From an uncultured Bacteroidota bacterium (lineage in GTDB: Bacteria; Bacteroidota; Bacteroidia; AKYH767-A; OLB10), in contig CAINEC010000017.1 in NCBI GenBank assembly GCA_903847585.1, positions 1 to 42,974 on the forward strand: 42,974 nt of DNA, given 5' to 3'. How positions within the stretch are numbered: the first letter of the stretch is position 1; every line of letters begins with the position of its first letter. A model generated the notes under the pieces. That model was not told where the DNA came from, ran no database searches, and saw nothing but the letters and a program-made list of their open reading frames with translations. The translations under genes were made by a program, and so were the position numbers. Shown piece after piece: positions 1 through 8,299 of this stretch.

Positions 1-97
1 CAGCTAAAGCAGCGATACCTGCACCAATGGCAGCAAGACCGTATCCGAATCCTAATCCGTCTACGCCTGTTGTTTGTAATAAGATGTTAAGTAACAT
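1..97 (-). CDS. atpE: ATP synthase F0 subunit c, 5' part only
   Basis: This is the start of subunit c of the membrane rotor of F1F0-ATP synthase, cut by the window edge. Reading from the ATG at 97, it translates to a short leader followed by GLGFGYGLAAIGAGIAALA, the glycine/alanine-rich first transmembrane helix typical of subunit c. It lies 32 bp downstream of atpB in the same direction, the usual atpB-atpE order. The ion-binding carboxylate of the second helix is outside the window. The identification rests on about 32 residues plus gene order. Confidence 0.88.
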   Translation of the reverse strand, partial: MLLNILLQTTGVDGLGFGYGLAAIGAGIAALA

Positions 98-129
98 GTT
101 TATATAATTAAGTGATTAAAATGTTCTAA

Positions 130-1272
130 TTAATGATGATCGTCGTGATGATGTTCTTCTACTGCAGCTCCGATATATACAGACGATAATAATGTAAATA
201 CATACGCTTGTAAAAAGGCAACTAATAATTCAAGCATTGCCATGAATACCGTAAACACTAACGATAACGGAGATACGCCTAATCCTCCACCTGTACCATA
301 TAACGACTCTTGTCCAAAGATGAAGATCAAACAGAAGAATGATAATGCAATGATGTGACCCGCTGCAATGTTTGCAAAGAGACGAATCATCAATACAAAC
401 GGACGAAGGAACATACCTAAAATTTCAATTGGCGTTAATAAAACTAAAACTCCTTTCGGAACCCCTGGCATTGCAAATATATGTTGCCAGTAATTTTTAT
501 TACCTGATAATGTTGTAATGATAAATGTTAGAACAGCTAACACTAAAGCAACTGAAATATTTCCGGTTACATTCGCTCCACCTGGGAAAATAGGAATCAA
601 ACCTAATAAGTTATTGATCCAGATAAAGAAGAATAATGTTAAAAGGTAAGGAACATACTTCTCATATTTCGCTCCGATGCTCGCTTTAATTACATCATCA
701 CGCATAAAAACAATAATTGGTTCTATTGCATTCTGAAGTCCTGTTGGTGCTAACCCTTTTCTCTTATTAGTATATGCTCTTGCAACTGAAATAAACACAA
801 ATAATAAAATAGCGATTGTAATGAAAATACTCACTACGTTTTTCGTAATTGAAATGTCGTAACTGCCTGCCGTTAGTGCTTCATTCATTGTAGCATGATG
901 AGCATCCATTTCACCCATTTCGTTTACTGCTTCAATCTTACCTTTCTCATTTAAACGATATCCCTCATATGCTTTATGGCCATGCTCAAATCTAGCAGAT
1001 GAAAAAACCGTCAAGCCTCTCTCACCATTATAAACAATTACAGGAAGTGGAATTGAGGTATGTCCCCATAAATGCCAATCATGACTATCAGCGATATGCT
1101 CCATGATTAGCTTTCCAGCGTTTAATTTTTCTTGACCTTCACCATGAGCTGCTGTGGCCTCGTGCGTATCAGATACAGAAACATTTTCATGCTCACCTGC
1201 AAATGATGCGGTGCTGAAAGAAATTGTTAAAAAACAAATTACTGAAAGTATTACTAACTTGCTGATTTTCAT
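130..1272 (-). CDS. atpB: ATP synthase F0 subunit a
   Basis: Subunit a forms the proton half-channels of F0 next to the c ring. The ATG at 1272 (MKISKL) is chosen because it opens a signal-peptide-like helix of about 25 residues; an upstream TTG at 1308 would add 12 unlikely residues. The protein has 380 residues. It has a long hydrophilic N-terminal region rich in His and Glu (about residues 26-140), as is common in Bacteroidota, then five or so membrane helices. The essential channel arginine sits in MIRLFANIAAGH (R297 by my count). The C-terminus is a His/Asp-rich tail, EEHHHDDHH. It is followed by atpE. Confidence 0.97.
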   Translation of the reverse strand: MKISKLVILSVICFLTISFSTASFAGEHENVSVSDTHEATAAHGEGQEKLNAGKLIMEHIADSHDWHLWGHTSIPLPVIVYNGERGLTVFSSARFEHGHKAYEGYRLNEKGKIEAVNEMGEMDAHHATMNEALTAGSYDISITKNVVSIFITIAILLFVFISVARAYTNKRKGLAPTGLQNAIEPIIVFMRDDVIKASIGAKYEKYVPYLLTLFFFIWINNLLGLIPIFPGGANVTGNISVALVLAVLTFIITTLSGNKNYWQHIFAMPGVPKGVLVLLTPIEILGMFLRPFVLMIRLFANIAAGHIIALSFFCLIFIFGQESLYGTGGGLGVSPLSLVFTVFMAMLELLVAFLQAYVFTLLSSVYIGAAVEEHHHDDHH

Positions 1273-1411
1273 TTTGATAAACGATTGTTTTGCGTTTTCA
1301 GGGCACAAAGGTAGTGAAAATTAAATCACTAACAATACAAATGCTATCTTACATTGATAAGATTATCGCCTTTCAAAGTATTTTACAATAAAAAATCAGC
1401 TAATAAATTGT

Positions 1412-1419
1412 TAGGTTTG
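1412..1419 (+). promoter_or_regulatory. Bacteroidota-type -7 box upstream of the LUD gene
   Basis: TAGGTTTG matches the TAnnTTTG -7 element used by the main sigma factor of Bacteroidota and lies 20 bp before the ATG at 1440. No clear TTG -33 box is seen at the expected distance, so the call is tentative. Confidence 0.4.
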
Positions 1420-1439
1420 CAGTCGCCTCACGCTAATCT

Positions 1440-2738
1440 ATGAATCCATCCAACCAACTGCATTATGTTAAAGCCAAATACGACGCGGCTTTTAAAGATG
1501 CGAGCCTGCAGTTTAAAAACTTAGAACTGGCAAGAGAAAGAGCAACTCATGCAAGATGGAAGGCCATTGAAAACCTCGACTCTTATCTTATTGAGTTTGA
1601 GGCGAATTTTATCAAAAGCGGGGGTAAAATAATATGGGCTCAGGATAGCCTAGAAGCCATTGATGCCGTTGTCAAGATTAGTAAAAACGCTGGTGCTCAA
1701 ACCATTATTAAATCAAAATCCTCCACAGCTGAAGAGATTTTATTGAAAGAACGCGTGGGTATTGAAGGGCTTGATATTATTGAAACCGACGCAGGCGATT
1801 ATATTGCCGATAGCATGGATGAGCATTCTGGCCATATGGTTTTACCTGCTATTCACAAATCGGTAGAGGAAATTAATTCTCACTTCGGCCTCAACAACCT
1901 TGCTCCCGATCAACTTGTTGGAGTAATTAGAGATCGTTTAAGAGAAACTTATCTTCAGGCAGATATCGGTATCACGGGTTGTAATTTTTTAATCGCCGAC
2001 CCAGGAGCTATCGTCATTACTGAAAATGAGGGGAATGCCCAACTCTGCGCATCGGCTCCCAAGACACACATCGTTTTAACGGGCATCGACAAAATTCTTC
2101 CAAGCTTAAATTACCTCGACCTGTTTCTTCCTTTGCTAAGCACTTATGGAACAGGGCAAAAGCTAACCGCTTATAACAGCATTATTACCGGTCCAAAGCA
2201 GCCTGAAGATTTGGATGGACCTGAAGAACTTTATGTGATTATCATTGATAATGGAAGAAGTACCGTTTTGGAACATGAAGTACAACGACAAGCCTCTACC
2301 TGTATAAAATGTGGCGCCTGTCAGTTTAACTGGCCTGTATACATGTCGAACCCTGCCACTAATTTTTCAAATCCGATTTCAGCCGTAACCGCACCCCTGA
2401 TAGATAATTTCGAATCTCAAGAGGAAGCCGTTAGAAATAGTTTACTTGATGGAAATTTGATGGATATCTGTCCCGTAAAAATTGACATTCAAAAATTATT
2501 AATTGAAAACAGAAAAGAATCCGTAGAAAAAGGATTTGAGCCAAGGGCTAATAAATTGTTTTATTTCTTCTGGAAAAAGGCAATGCTTAACCGTGATATA
2601 ATGAACTGGAAAGGGATTAAAGCTGGGAAATATATTATGGAAGGGCTTTATAAATCTGATCGAGGCCTTCGTGAAACACCTTCCATTGCACCTCAATCGT
2701 TTAATGAGCAATGGAGAGACAAACTAAATATCAAATAA
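1440..2738 (+). CDS. LutB-like LUD-domain protein with one remaining Fe-S cluster motif
   Basis: The 432-residue protein resembles LutB, the iron-sulfur subunit of the LutABC lactate oxidation complex. The LUD domain covers about residues 60-270 (TGCNFLIADPGAIVITENEG is a good match), followed by a ferredoxin-like region and a C-terminal tail. Normal LutB has two CxxCxxCxxxCP motifs. Here the first reads CIKCGACQFNWPVY (C288, C291, C294, with W298 in place of the fourth Cys). The second keeps only C344 in DICPVKIDI. The four remaining cysteines are those that would bind one cluster. LutA and LutC are not adjacent; panC follows 7 bp later. The role in lactate oxidation is therefore uncertain. 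Confidence 0.8.
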   Translation: MNPSNQLHYVKAKYDAAFKDASLQFKNLELARERATHARWKAIENLDSYLIEFEANFIKSGGKIIWAQDSLEAIDAVVKISKNAGAQTIIKSKSSTAEEILLKERVGIEGLDIIETDAGDYIADSMDEHSGHMVLPAIHKSVEEINSHFGLNNLAPDQLVGVIRDRLRETYLQADIGITGCNFLIADPGAIVITENEGNAQLCASAPKTHIVLTGIDKILPSLNYLDLFLPLLSTYGTGQKLTAYNSIITGPKQPEDLDGPEELYVIIIDNGRSTVLEHEVQRQASTCIKCGACQFNWPVYMSNPATNFSNPISAVTAPLIDNFESQEEAVRNSLLDGNLMDICPVKIDIQKLLIENRKESVEKGFEPRANKLFYFFWKKAMLNRDIMNWKGIKAGKYIMEGLYKSDRGLRETPSIAPQSFNEQWRDKLNIK

Positions 2739-2745
2739 TCAGATT

Positions 2746-3600
2746 TTGGAGATAAAAACAATTCATCATGCACAGGAGATGCATGACTTTTCTTCTCAGA
2801 ATTTAAAGGAAAATAGTTCTATAGGCTTTGTTCCAACGATGGGGGCTTTACATCCTGGTCATATTTCTTTAATTGAAAAAGCAAAGGCTGAAAACGACAT
2901 AGTTGTCTGTAGCATTTTCGTTAATCCGACCCAGTTCAATGATCCTAAAGATTTAGCCAATTACCCTCGGATGCCAGAAGCAGATATTGCTTTATTAAAA
3001 GCCGCCGGTTGCGATATTGTTTTTCTTCCAACACCAGTTGAAATATATCCCAACGGAACAGAACTACTTGATATATCTTTCGGATTTATGGAAGAAACAA
3101 TGGAAGGCGCCTTCCGTCCAGGACATTTTAAAGGAGTCGCTACCGTAGTAAATCGGTTATTTGAAATTGTTCAGCCTACTAATTCTTACTTCGGAGAAAA
3201 AGACTTCCAGCAGTTGGCTATCATTCGTAAAATGGCAGCTATGCTAAACCATTCCACCACCATTATTGGTTGCCCAACTTTGCGTGAACAAGATGGATTA
3301 GCAATGAGCTCACGAAATTTATTACTCACACCAGAACAACGTAAAGCAGCGCCCATCATCTATAAAGCGATGGAGATGGCGAAAGAATTTATTCCTCATC
3401 AAAGCCCGGCAGCAGTCATTGAACTTGTTAAGCGATACATCCAAAAGAGTCCGTATTTAAGTGTCCAATATTTTCAATTAGTTAACCCTGATACATTGGA
3501 AAATATTACCCAATGGGAGGAGGGGACAAACGTTCAAGGTTGTATTGCCGTTTTAACGGAAGGTCCTCGTTTGATAGATAATATCCGATATACTGTTTAA
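2746..3600 (+). CDS. panC: Pantothenate synthetase
   Basis: PanC joins pantoate and beta-alanine with ATP to give pantothenate, the precursor of coenzyme A. The 284-residue protein shows the nucleotidyltransferase HIGH-type motif in FVPTMGALHPGH, the loop VCSIFVNPTQFN, the YFGEKDFQQLAII segment and GLAMSSRN, the KMSKS-like loop. The start is TTG at 2746: the family needs about 25 residues before the PTMGALH motif, and the next in-frame ATG (MHDFSS) would remove the first strand. It directly precedes panD, which supplies beta-alanine. Confidence 0.96.
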   Translation: MEIKTIHHAQEMHDFSSQNLKENSSIGFVPTMGALHPGHISLIEKAKAENDIVVCSIFVNPTQFNDPKDLANYPRMPEADIALLKAAGCDIVFLPTPVEIYPNGTELLDISFGFMEETMEGAFRPGHFKGVATVVNRLFEIVQPTNSYFGEKDFQQLAIIRKMAAMLNHSTTIIGCPTLREQDGLAMSSRNLLLTPEQRKAAPIIYKAMEMAKEFIPHQSPAAVIELVKRYIQKSPYLSVQYFQLVNPDTLENITQWEEGTNVQGCIAVLTEGPRLIDNIRYTV

Positions 3601-3627
3601 TTTTTTCGACTAATTACTTGGATTATT

Positions 3628-3635
3628 TACCTTTG
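3628..3635 (+). promoter_or_regulatory. -7 box directly before panD
   Basis: TACCTTTG fits the TAnnTTTG consensus and ends 8 bp before the panD ATG. If it is used, the transcript has almost no leader. No matching -33 TTG is seen, and panD may simply be co-transcribed with panC. Confidence 0.35.
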
Positions 3636-3643
3636 TCGCCGTT

Positions 3644-3997
3644 ATGACAATACAGGTACTCAAGTCAAAAATTCACAGAGCGAAAATTACGCAGGCAGAA
3701 TTACATTATGTTGGAAGCATTACGCTTGACCAGGATTTAATGGATGCCGCCAATCTCATTGAAGGAGAAAAGGTTCATGTTTTAAATATTAATAATGGGG
3801 AGCGACTTGAAACCTACGTTATTACAGGTGAAAGAGGTTCTGGGCAAGTATGCATTAACGGACCAGCTGCCAGAAAAATGCAAGTTGGTGATATCGTTAT
3901 TGTAATCAGCTATGCGGGTATGGACTTCGAGGAGGCTAAATCATTTAAGCCAACGCTATGTTTCCCTGATCAGAATAATCGCCCAACAAACTCATAA
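3644..3997 (+). CDS. panD: Aspartate 1-decarboxylase precursor
   Basis: PanD decarboxylates L-aspartate to beta-alanine, the second substrate of PanC. It is made as a proenzyme that cleaves itself between Gly and Ser to form the catalytic pyruvoyl group. The site G24-S25 is present in [16 protein letters not shown] at the same position as in well-studied homologues. The length of 117 residues is close to the family norm. [18 protein letters not shown] and [12 protein letters not shown] are further family matches. It lies between panC and a membrane-protein gene on the same strand. Confidence 0.96.
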   Translation: MTIQVLKSKIHRAKITQAELHYVGSITLDQDLMDAANLIEGEKVHVLNINNGERLETYVITGERGSGQVCINGPAARKMQVGDIVIVISYAGMDFEEAKSFKPTLCFPDQNNRPTNS

Positions 3998-4000
3998 GCT

Positions 4001-5002
4001 TTGAAAAGCCTTACATCAATCCTTAAAACACTTTTATTTTTAGTAATTGGTGGAGGATTATTATGGCATACCTTTAAAAATCAGGATTTATCTCTCATTG
4101 TTTCGAGAATAAAAAATGCTGATTTATCATGGGTGGCCTTATCCATATTTGTTTCTATTGCTGCCTTAATTAGCAGGGCCATGCGTTGGAAACAATTAAT
4201 TGAACCCCTTGGTTATAAACCACGATTATCATCGGCATTTAATGCTGTTATGTTCGGATATGCTGCAAACATGGCCATTCCTCGTTTAGGAGAAGTTAGT
4301 CGTTGTGGCGCCCTTAGTAAATCTGACGATATTCCATTTGAAAAACTAATTGGAACGGTCATCATCGAAAGAACTTGCGATGTAATCATGTTGGTCGTAT
4401 GTATTTTACTGTCGGCGCTGTTTGAATTTGAATTGTTAGGCGGATTTTTATCAAAACATATTTTTAATCCGATTATTAATGCGGTAGGAAACTCCTATTT
4501 ATTGGGAGTGCTATTAATTGTATTCTTAATCGCTTTCATGATAGCCTATCGATTAATTATAAAACATTACCATCAACACCCCTTCATAGTTAAATTGAAA
4601 TCTTTTTTAAAAGGATTATTGGATGGGTTGGTAGCTGTAACCCGACTAGAGAATAAATGGCTATTTGTTTTCCATTCATTATTTATTTGGGCAATGTATT
4701 TCTTAATGACCTATGTGTGCTTCTTTGCACTGCCCGAAACAAGCGGACTTTCTCCAATGGCTGGACTATTTATTATGGTGATAGGAGCTATTGGAATGAC
4801 AGCTCCTGTTCAAGGCGGTATTGGCGTTTATCATTTATTGGTTTCTGAAGGAATCATTTTATACGGATTAACCCCCGACGACGGGATTACTTTTGCAACA
4901 TTGGTACACTCAGGACAAACATTGCTTTTAGTCCTTTTAGGAGGCATCTCTATGATTTATTTGTTTTTCTTTACCAAACCTATTTCAAGTAAAATGTCAT
5001 GA
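4001..5002 (+). CDS. UPF0104/LPG_synthase_TM-type membrane protein, possible flippase
   Basis: This 333-residue integral membrane protein has about eight hydrophobic helices. The pattern RAMRWKQLIEPLGYKP, then MFGYAANMAIPRLGEVSRC and IGTVIIERTCDV, matches the YbhN/AglD family (PF03706), whose members are related to the membrane part of lysylphosphatidylglycerol synthase and are linked to lipid translocation. There is no C-terminal aminoacyl-transfer domain, so it is not MprF itself. The start is TTG at 4001, 3 bp after the panD stop. Its stop overlaps the rfaE2 start (ATGA), suggesting translational coupling with an LPS-precursor enzyme. The substrate is unknown. Confidence 0.85.
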   Translation: MKSLTSILKTLLFLVIGGGLLWHTFKNQDLSLIVSRIKNADLSWVALSIFVSIAALISRAMRWKQLIEPLGYKPRLSSAFNAVMFGYAANMAIPRLGEVSRCGALSKSDDIPFEKLIGTVIIERTCDVIMLVVCILLSALFEFELLGGFLSKHIFNPIINAVGNSYLLGVLLIVFLIAFMIAYRLIIKHYHQHPFIVKLKSFLKGLLDGLVAVTRLENKWLFVFHSLFIWAMYFLMTYVCFFALPETSGLSPMAGLFIMVIGAIGMTAPVQGGIGVYHLLVSEGIILYGLTPDDGITFATLVHSGQTLLLVLLGGISMIYLFFFTKPISSKMS

Positions 5003-5490
5003 GTTTTAGCGAAAATTTGAATAACAAGGTCTTTACCCGTGAATCTTTGATTAAAAAAATCGAAGAATGGCGCCATCAAAAATGTAAGATTGTGTTCACA
5101 AATGGTTGTTTTGACCTGCTTCATCTGGGACATGTTGACTATTTAGCAAAAGCTGCGGACTTAGGAAACTATTTAATTATTGGGGTTAATACCGATGCTT
5201 CGGTGAGCCGGATTAAAGGACCTTCAAGACCTATTACCGATGAAACATCAAGAACAACGGTATTGGCTGCATTAGAGAGTGTTAGCGCTGTTGTACTTTT
5301 CGACGAAGAAACCCCCTATGAATTAATTAAAGCACTTCAGCCTGATGTATTGGTAAAGGGTGCCGACTATCAAATAGATCAAATTGTGGGAGGTGATATT
5401 GTGTTAGGCCGTGGAGGAGAGATTAAGACCATCGCCTTTGTAGATGGATACTCCACTTCAGCAATTGAAAAGAAAATTAAAGGTCAATAA
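4999..5490 (+). CDS. rfaE2: D-glycero-beta-D-manno-heptose 1-phosphate adenylyltransferase
   Basis: This enzyme transfers AMP to heptose-1-phosphate to give ADP-heptose for the LPS core. The 163 residues form a single nucleotidyltransferase domain: TNGCFDLLHLGHVDYL carries the HxGH motif (H42, H45), followed by NTDASVSRIKGPSRPI, VKGADY and the GYSTSAIEKKI end motif. In many Proteobacteria this domain is fused behind a sugar kinase (HldE). Here it stands alone, as is usual in Bacteroidota. The ATG overlaps the preceding stop by 4 bp. Confidence 0.93.
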   Translation: MSFSENLNNKVFTRESLIKKIEEWRHQKCKIVFTNGCFDLLHLGHVDYLAKAADLGNYLIIGVNTDASVSRIKGPSRPITDETSRTTVLAALESVSAVVLFDEETPYELIKALQPDVLVKGADYQIDQIVGGDIVLGRGGEIKTIAFVDGYSTSAIEKKIKGQ

Positions 5491-5576
5491 TTTGAAAAAT
5501 GTAATGTTTTGCCGTTTTTTATGCGCACCTTTATGGTAGTGAGCGTATATATGCCAAACAAAAAAATTAAACAGAC

Positions 5577-6008
5577 ATGAAAAATTTACTATTGTTGGCT
5601 TTCAGTTTTATGCTATTAACTGTAGCCGGATGTGAAAACAACGATTTACTGTTATCAGAAAAGAAACTGAACAGTAAAATTCAAAACAACTGGAAAGTAC
5701 TTTCTCCAAGTACAACAATCGACTATAATGAAATATGGTCGTTCCGCGATGGAAATGTTGTGATTGTGAGCAAAGATGAATCTGGTGCAGAAAAAACAGT
5801 TACAGGAAAATATTCTATTGATGCAAAAATCAACAATGCATATGTGACTTTAAGTGGATTTACTTACCCTAATCAACTTGCATCACACTGGTTGGCTTCT
5901 GAGCTAAATAGAAAATGGACAATCGTTGAATTAGAAAATGGCGTAATGTATTTATCAGGTATTGATGATAAAAATGTAATACGTTCAATTGAATTCGCTC
6001 AACGTTAA
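5577..6008 (+). CDS. Small secreted lipoprotein of unknown function
   Basis: A 143-residue protein starts with a lipoprotein signal peptide; the lipobox is LTVAGC with the lipidated Cys at 19. The mature part has the pattern NNWKVLSPSTTIDYNEIWSF, then KYSIDAKINNAYVTLSGF and ELNRKWTIVELENGVMYLSG. This looks like a small beta-sheet, lipocalin-like domain of the kind found in many Bacteroidota lipoproteins, but I cannot name the family. It is a single gene with an 86-bp upstream region and its own terminator. Confidence 0.75.
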   Translation: MKNLLLLAFSFMLLTVAGCENNDLLLSEKKLNSKIQNNWKVLSPSTTIDYNEIWSFRDGNVVIVSKDESGAEKTVTGKYSIDAKINNAYVTLSGFTYPNQLASHWLASELNRKWTIVELENGVMYLSGIDDKNVIRSIEFAQR

Positions 6009-6030
6009 AATTATTTATCACTAATAAAAA

Positions 6031-6058
6031 GGGACGGTATAAAACCGTCCCTTTTTTT
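6031..6058. terminator. Bidirectional intrinsic terminator
   Basis: A perfect 8-bp stem GGGACGGT/ACCGTCCC with a 5-nt loop is flanked by AAAAA on the left and TTTTTTT on the right. It can end both the plus-strand lipoprotein and the minus-strand S46 peptidase gene that converge here. Confidence 0.9.
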
Positions 6059-8213
6059 ATTTCACAATATCCATTTCTTGTATTAGCCTTTTCGCTTCAC
6101 CATATTTATCGATTACAAATAATGTGTATCGAATATCTAATGTGATGTTTCTACAAATTTCTGGATTAAATAAAATATCACTCATTGTTCCTTCCCATAC
6201 TCGATCGAAGTTGGTTCCGATTAAATGTCCGTAGGCGTTTAATACCGGACTACCAGAATTACCTCCTGTTGTATGATTTGTAGCAATGAATGCAACCGGA
6301 ACAGTTCCATTTGAAGCATAAGGTCCGAAATCTTTTCGGTTGTAAAGATCAAGCAACTTAGGCGACACATCAAATTCTTCATGTCCCTTGATATACTTCT
6401 CCATAATACCATCTAAGGTGGTGTAGTAATTATATTTTACTCCATCGCGAGGGAAATAACTTTTAACATTGCCATATGCTACACGCAAGGTACTGTTTGC
6501 ATCCGGATAATATTTTTTTGAAGTATTCATCTCTCGTTGTGCAGCCATGTATAAACGATTCAACTTTCCTAACTCTAACGACATACCGTTAACCTTAGCT
6601 GCAATTATTGTTTTATAATAATTTGCTATCGGCTCCATTAATTTATACGCCGGATCATTAATGATTTTTTTTGCCATACTTGGTTTGTAGGCCGTTAAGA
6701 ATTTTTCTACCGCAATTGAATCACTAAAAATTGTTTTCGAGTAAACATCAGCAGACCATTTAACAAAATCTCCCTGATATTTTTTTCGTTGCTCAATAAA
6801 ATACGAAGGCTTCAAACTATCCGGAACATTCTTATCAAACATTAATAACAACGATTGAAAAAATTGTTTGTCGGTTGCCATATCATAATCACGATAAAAA
6901 TCTGCTATTGTATTAAAGAGTTTGTTCTTCTCGGTTTCTAACTTATTATTATCAATTTGCTTTGCAACGGATACCTCAACAAGACTTTGAAAGTTTAATG
7001 AATAGGCTAACAACTCAACACCATATGCCGCTTCAGAATAAAAATTATTTGCAGAAATATAGGGTCTGTTCTTAGCATATATCATTTTTAATCCAGGTAA
7101 TACTTGTCCGTATTTTTGTTGCATAGCAGGATTATTTGTTAACCATTGATTAAAGTCTCGCTCTAAAGCTTCTTTCTTTTCTAGCCCATTTGACTGGGTT
7201 AATCCTTTTGATTCACCTTGCCATTTTTTCCAGCCATTACTTACACTACTTTGCTTTGCTGCATACTGAATATGTAGTTTTTCGCTGCTACGCATAGCAT
7301 CATCCATAATGCGTAATTTCTCTGTTCTAACTTTAATACGCTCTGGGTTTGTGGTGTTTAAAATCATTTCCTCCTGATAAGATGAAATGTATTCTTGCGT
7401 TCTACCAGGAAAACCATAAACCATTGTGAAGTCGCCTTCATTTACACCACTGATATTAATCGACAGCGAAGAACGAGGAACAAACGGAACATTCTCTTCA
7501 TTGTACTCTGATGGCTTATTTTCTTTATTTGCGTATATGCGAAACAGTGAGAAGTCGCCAGTATGACGAGGCCACATCCAGTTATCAGTATCACCACCAA
7601 ACTTACCAACAGAGGAAGGAGGCGCACCCACCATTCGAATATCTTTAAACGTTTCAGTAGTGATCAAATAAAATTCATTCCCTGAAAAAAACTGACGAAC
7701 CTTTGCTTCATAATGCGTTCCTTCAATCGATTTCTTTTCTATTTGTGCTGCTAGTTCTTTAATCTTTTCATTGCGCATTTGTTCACTCATTCCATCTTTC
7801 AATACTTCATTAAACTGCGCTGTTACATCGGTAATGCTAATTACAAAAGAGGCTGTTAGTCCTGGGCATGGCAATTCATCTTTTAACGTTGATGCCCAAA
7901 ATCCATCTTTCAAATAATTATGTTCTACTGTTGAGTGTGATTGAATTTCACCAAATCCACAGTGATGATTAGTAAGCAATAATCCTTGCTTCGAAATTAT
8001 TTCGCCTGTACATCCGCCGCCAAATAAAACAATGGCATCTTTTAAACTGCTCTTGTTCACACTATAAATATCTTCTGCAGATATTTTCAATCCACGCATT
8101 TGCATATCAGCAATATTTAATTGCTGTAACAATTGTGGAAACCACATTCCTTCATCTGCTTTCGAAAAGAAAGAACAAAATAATAAGGTAAAGGCTAAAA
8201 GAATCTTTTTCAT
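6057..8213 (-). CDS. S46 family dipeptidyl-peptidase, DPP11-like
   Basis: This 718-residue enzyme releases dipeptides from peptide N-termini in the periplasm and belongs to a family involved in peptide feeding. A signal peptide ends near residue 19 (FFSKADEGMW; the mature DEGMW start is typical). The serine-protease triad is visible: His in LLLTNHHCGFGE (H83/H84), Asp in the GGDTDNWMWPRHTGDF region, and Ser in TTGGNSGSPV (S653). Eighteen residues after the Ser comes GTNFDRVWEGTMSDI. The Arg there (R671) corresponds to the residue that gives DPP11 its Asp/Glu preference; DPP7 has Gly. Specificity is thus inferred from one residue. The gene stands alone and ends at the shared terminator. Confidence 0.93.
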   Translation of the reverse strand: MKKILLAFTLLFCSFFSKADEGMWFPQLLQQLNIADMQMRGLKISAEDIYSVNKSSLKDAIVLFGGGCTGEIISKQGLLLTNHHCGFGEIQSHSTVEHNYLKDGFWASTLKDELPCPGLTASFVISITDVTAQFNEVLKDGMSEQMRNEKIKELAAQIEKKSIEGTHYEAKVRQFFSGNEFYLITTETFKDIRMVGAPPSSVGKFGGDTDNWMWPRHTGDFSLFRIYANKENKPSEYNEENVPFVPRSSLSINISGVNEGDFTMVYGFPGRTQEYISSYQEEMILNTTNPERIKVRTEKLRIMDDAMRSSEKLHIQYAAKQSSVSNGWKKWQGESKGLTQSNGLEKKEALERDFNQWLTNNPAMQQKYGQVLPGLKMIYAKNRPYISANNFYSEAAYGVELLAYSLNFQSLVEVSVAKQIDNNKLETEKNKLFNTIADFYRDYDMATDKQFFQSLLLMFDKNVPDSLKPSYFIEQRKKYQGDFVKWSADVYSKTIFSDSIAVEKFLTAYKPSMAKKIINDPAYKLMEPIANYYKTIIAAKVNGMSLELGKLNRLYMAAQREMNTSKKYYPDANSTLRVAYGNVKSYFPRDGVKYNYYTTLDGIMEKYIKGHEEFDVSPKLLDLYNRKDFGPYASNGTVPVAFIATNHTTGGNSGSPVLNAYGHLIGTNFDRVWEGTMSDILFNPEICRNITLDIRYTLFVIDKYGEAKRLIQEMDIVK

Positions 8214-8255
8214 TTTCTGATTTTTTGCAAATATATTTTTATCATTCGTATAAAT

Positions 8256-8279
8256 AAAAAATCCCGCAATTGCGGGATT
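8256..8279 (-). terminator. Terminator after the DUF3127 gene
   Basis: The palindrome AATCCCGCAATTGCGGGATT (8260-8279) is followed on the minus strand by a run of T. It lies 21 bp beyond the DUF3127 stop codon. Confidence 0.85.
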
Positions 8280-8299
8280 AATTATGGTTTGATTACTAA

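Noticed and set aside
1327-1416. CTAACAAT...ATTGTTAG inverted repeat upstream of the LUD gene, looking like an attC end pair
   Set aside because: Only 8 bp pair, the arms do not continue, and the right end overlaps a -7 box; it is more likely chance in an AT-rich promoter region.
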